Shown here piece after piece: positions 5,729 through 7,113 of a DNA stretch of 7,113 bases. Under the pieces are notes generated by a model that saw only the letters and a program-made list of their open reading frames with translations, ran no database searches and was not told where the DNA came from. The stretch is from assembly GCA_903906325.1 (NCBI GenBank), contig CAIVJV010000199.1:1-7113 (forward strand), read 5' to 3'. The position numbers and the translations under genes are program-made. Source of the stretch: an uncultured Gemmatimonadota bacterium. Lineage in GTDB: Bacteria > Gemmatimonadota > Gemmatimonadetes > Gemmatimonadales > Gemmatimonadaceae. Every line of letters begins with the position of its first letter. Within the stretch, counting starts at the first letter, position 1.

Positions 5729-6742
5729 TCAGACGGTGTCGTAGACGACTTCGAGGGACGGCTTCTGCACGTCATCGCGTCCGACCATGTCGAACACGGT
5801 GGCGGGCTCGAGCACGACGTTGCGTCCGACGACATCGCTCGCGAAGAGCCCGAGGAGCTCATCCTGGGAGAGCGGTTTCGGGCGGACCGGCGGGGCCTCC
5901 CCGACATTCGTGGCGAGGGTCTCGAACATCGGGCCCCACTGGGTCCCGGGGATCCCGACAATCTCATAGTTGGCGCTCTTCCGGCGGATGTCCTCGTGCG
6001 CGGGGATCGCGGAGAGGATCGGGATCCCGACCTTCTCGGCGAAGGCGTGCGCCTCGCCGGTGCCATCGTCCTTGTTGATCACCATCCCCGCCACGCCGAC
6101 GTTGCCGCCGAGCTTGCGGAAGTACTCCACGGCGGAGCAGACGTTGTTCGCCACGTAGAGCGACTGCAGGTCGTTCGACCCGACGACGATGACCTTCTGG
6201 CACATGTCGCGGGCGATCGGGAGCCCGAAGCCGCCGCAGACCACGTCGCCGAGGAAGTCGAGGAGCACGTAGTCGAAGCCCCACTCGTGGAAGCCGAGCT
6301 TCTCGAGGAGTTCGAAACCATGGATGATCCCGCGTCCGCCGCAGCCGCGGCCGACCTCGGGGCCCCCGAGCTCCATCGCGAAGACGCCATCCCGCTTGAA
6401 GCAGACGTCGGAGATCGTGACCTCCTCGCCCGCGAGCTTCTTCTTGGACGAGGTCTCGATGATCGTCGGGCAGGCCCGGCCACCGAAGAGGAGGGAGGTC
6501 GTGTCACTCTTCGGGTCGCACCCGATGAGGAGGACCTTCTTCCCCTGCTGCGCCATCATGTACGAGAGGTTCGCGAGTGTGAAGCTCTTCCCGATCCCGC
6601 CCTTCCCATAGATGGCGATGATCTGCGTGGCCTTGGTCACCTCGCCGCTCGACACGGGATCAGGCTCCTGCGCCGCCTCGTCACGCATCGCGCGATGCAG
6701 TTGGACCATGGCGTCCGGCGTGGGCTGTGCGGAATGGATCAC
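5729..6742 (-). CDS. bchX: Chlorophyllide a reductase iron protein subunit X
   Basis: BchX is the NifH-like, ATP-dependent reductase that passes electrons to BchYZ. The protein is 337 aa. The P-loop G-K-G-G-I-G-K-S is at about 46-53 and CDPKSDTTSLLF at about 75-86. The two Cys ligands of the [4Fe-4S] cluster bridging the homodimer are Cys134 (GRGCGGRG) and Cys169 (DFLGDVVCGGFG). The DFLGDVVCGGF block distinguishes BchX from BchL and NifH. I chose the GTG at 6742 because GGAGA lies 8 nt upstream and it overlaps the bchC stop in the sequence GTGA. The frame stays open to 6913, but that part is the bchC gene read in another frame. The roughly 40 residues before the P-loop domain are poorly conserved; an ATG at 6709 is a less likely start. 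Confidence 0.97.
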   Translation of the reverse strand: MIHSAQPTPDAMVQLHRAMRDEAAQEPDPVSSGEVTKATQIIAIYGKGGIGKSFTLANLSYMMAQQGKKVLLIGCDPKSDTTSLLFGGRACPTIIETSSKKKLAGEEVTISDVCFKRDGVFAMELGGPEVGRGCGGRGIIHGFELLEKLGFHEWGFDYVLLDFLGDVVCGGFGLPIARDMCQKVIVVGSNDLQSLYVANNVCSAVEYFRKLGGNVGVAGMVINKDDGTGEAHAFAEKVGIPILSAIPAHEDIRRKSANYEIVGIPGTQWGPMFETLATNVGEAPPVRPKPLSQDELLGLFASDVVGRNVVLEPATVFDMVGRDDVQKPSLEVVYDTV

Positions 6743-7113
6743 TGGGGGGATCTCCAATCGAGGACCATCTTGAGACAACGGGGATCGTCGAAGGCGGCGC
6801 CGTACGCGGCGGCGGCCTCGGACGCGGGGGCGACATCGGTGATCAGACCATCGAGCGAGAGGCGGCCATCGGTCGCCATCGCCCGGACCTCGTGCAGGTC
6901 GGCGGCCTTCCATTCGGCGGCGACGCGGAGCCGCGCCTCCTTCATGAAGGCTGCGGGGAAGGCGAAGGTGATCGGGGTGCTGTAGAAGCCCGCGAGGACC
7001 ACCTCCCCCTGCGGCGCGAGCCGCGGGATCAGCGTATCGAGGAGGCCGGCATCACCACTCGCGTCGAGGATGCAGCGATAGTCACGACGCGAGTCGGCGG
7101 CCGCGTCGAGGAC
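6739..7113 (-). CDS. bchC: 3-hydroxyethyl bacteriochlorophyllide a dehydrogenase (C-terminal part)
   Basis: BchC is the zinc-alcohol-dehydrogenase-like enzyme that oxidises the 3-hydroxyethyl group of bacteriochlorophyllide to the 3-acetyl group, the last ring modification before bacteriochlorophyllide a. Only the last 124 codons are present; the gene enters from beyond position 7113, and family members are usually a little over 300 aa. The visible part includes the end of the nucleotide-binding fold (CILDASGDAGLLDTLIPRL), then GFYSTPITFAF and FMKEARLRVAAEW, which are characteristic of BchC. The C-terminus reads KMVLDW. The TGA overlaps the bchX GTG by four bases, so bchC and bchX share a transcript and their translation is probably coupled. 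Confidence 0.93.
   Translation of the reverse strand, partial: VLDAAADSRRDYRCILDASGDAGLLDTLIPRLAPQGEVVLAGFYSTPITFAFPAAFMKEARLRVAAEWKAADLHEVRAMATDGRLSLDGLITDVAPASEAAAAYGAAFDDPRCLKMVLDWRSPQ
6751..6755 (-). promoter_or_regulatory. Ribosome-binding site of bchX
   Basis: GGAGA on the minus strand lies 8 nt before the GTG at 6742, inside the end of bchC. It supports GTG as the bchX start. Confidence 0.75.

Noticed and set aside
4242..5744. 500-codon open frame on the plus strand
   Set aside because: It mirrors bchY almost end to end and has no recognisable protein features.
6743..6913. 57-residue N-terminal extension of bchX
   Set aside because: The extension is out-of-frame bchC sequence, Arg-rich and unlike BchX. 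The GTG at 6742 has a ribosome-binding site and a typical GTGA overlap.
5996..6985. 329-codon open frame on the plus strand
   Set aside because: It is antisense to bchX and the end of bchC, and is Glu/Asp/Arg-rich without motifs.

Overview
The window is a piece of a bacterial photosynthesis gene cluster in GC-rich DNA. Every gene I can support lies on the minus strand, so transcription runs from position 7113 towards position 1. In that order the genes are bchC (3' end only), bchX, bchY, bchZ, pufB, a divergent pufA-like gene, a canonical pufA, pufL and pufM (open at the window edge). This is the classic bchCXYZ-puf superoperon of organisms with type-II (quinone) reaction centres.

Region 7113-2743 is the pigment block. 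BchX, BchY and BchZ form chlorophyllide a oxidoreductase, which reduces ring B of the chlorin. BchC oxidises the 3-hydroxyethyl side chain to the 3-acetyl group of bacteriochlorophyll a. The four genes are packed tightly: bchC/bchX overlap by GTGA, bchX/bchY are 5 nt apart, and bchY/bchZ overlap by one base (TGATG). The nucleotide-binding and Fe-S ligand residues expected of the family are present.

Region 2639-1987 encodes the antenna: one beta polypeptide (pufB) followed by two clearly different alpha polypeptides. The second alpha is a textbook LH1 alpha. The first is a diverged alpha, only 56 codons long, that lacks the usual Tyr/Trp set after the bacteriochlorophyll-ligating His. The three antenna genes are separated by gaps of 31 and 100 nt. 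Strong inverted repeats lie after each alpha gene, where puf mRNA-stabilising hairpins are known in Rhodobacter.

Region 1851-1 encodes the reaction-centre L and M subunits, with all bacteriochlorophyll and iron ligand histidines in place. The QB proton-path residues show the L-Asn/M-Asp arrangement instead of the Rhodobacter L-Asp/M-Asn one. PufM has a C-terminal extension that runs off the window.

Organism: an anoxygenic phototroph making bacteriochlorophyll a with a purple-type reaction centre. The two-alpha antenna set and the tailed LH1 alpha make a phototrophic Gemmatimonadota (Gemmatimonas phototrophica-like) my preferred guess. A phototrophic proteobacterium cannot be excluded from this window alone. 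I see no mobile elements, tRNAs, rRNAs or CRISPR. The long plus-strand open frames are GC-driven shadows of the minus-strand genes. The system is well known as a whole; the less ordinary parts are the antenna gene set and its intergenic RNA structures.
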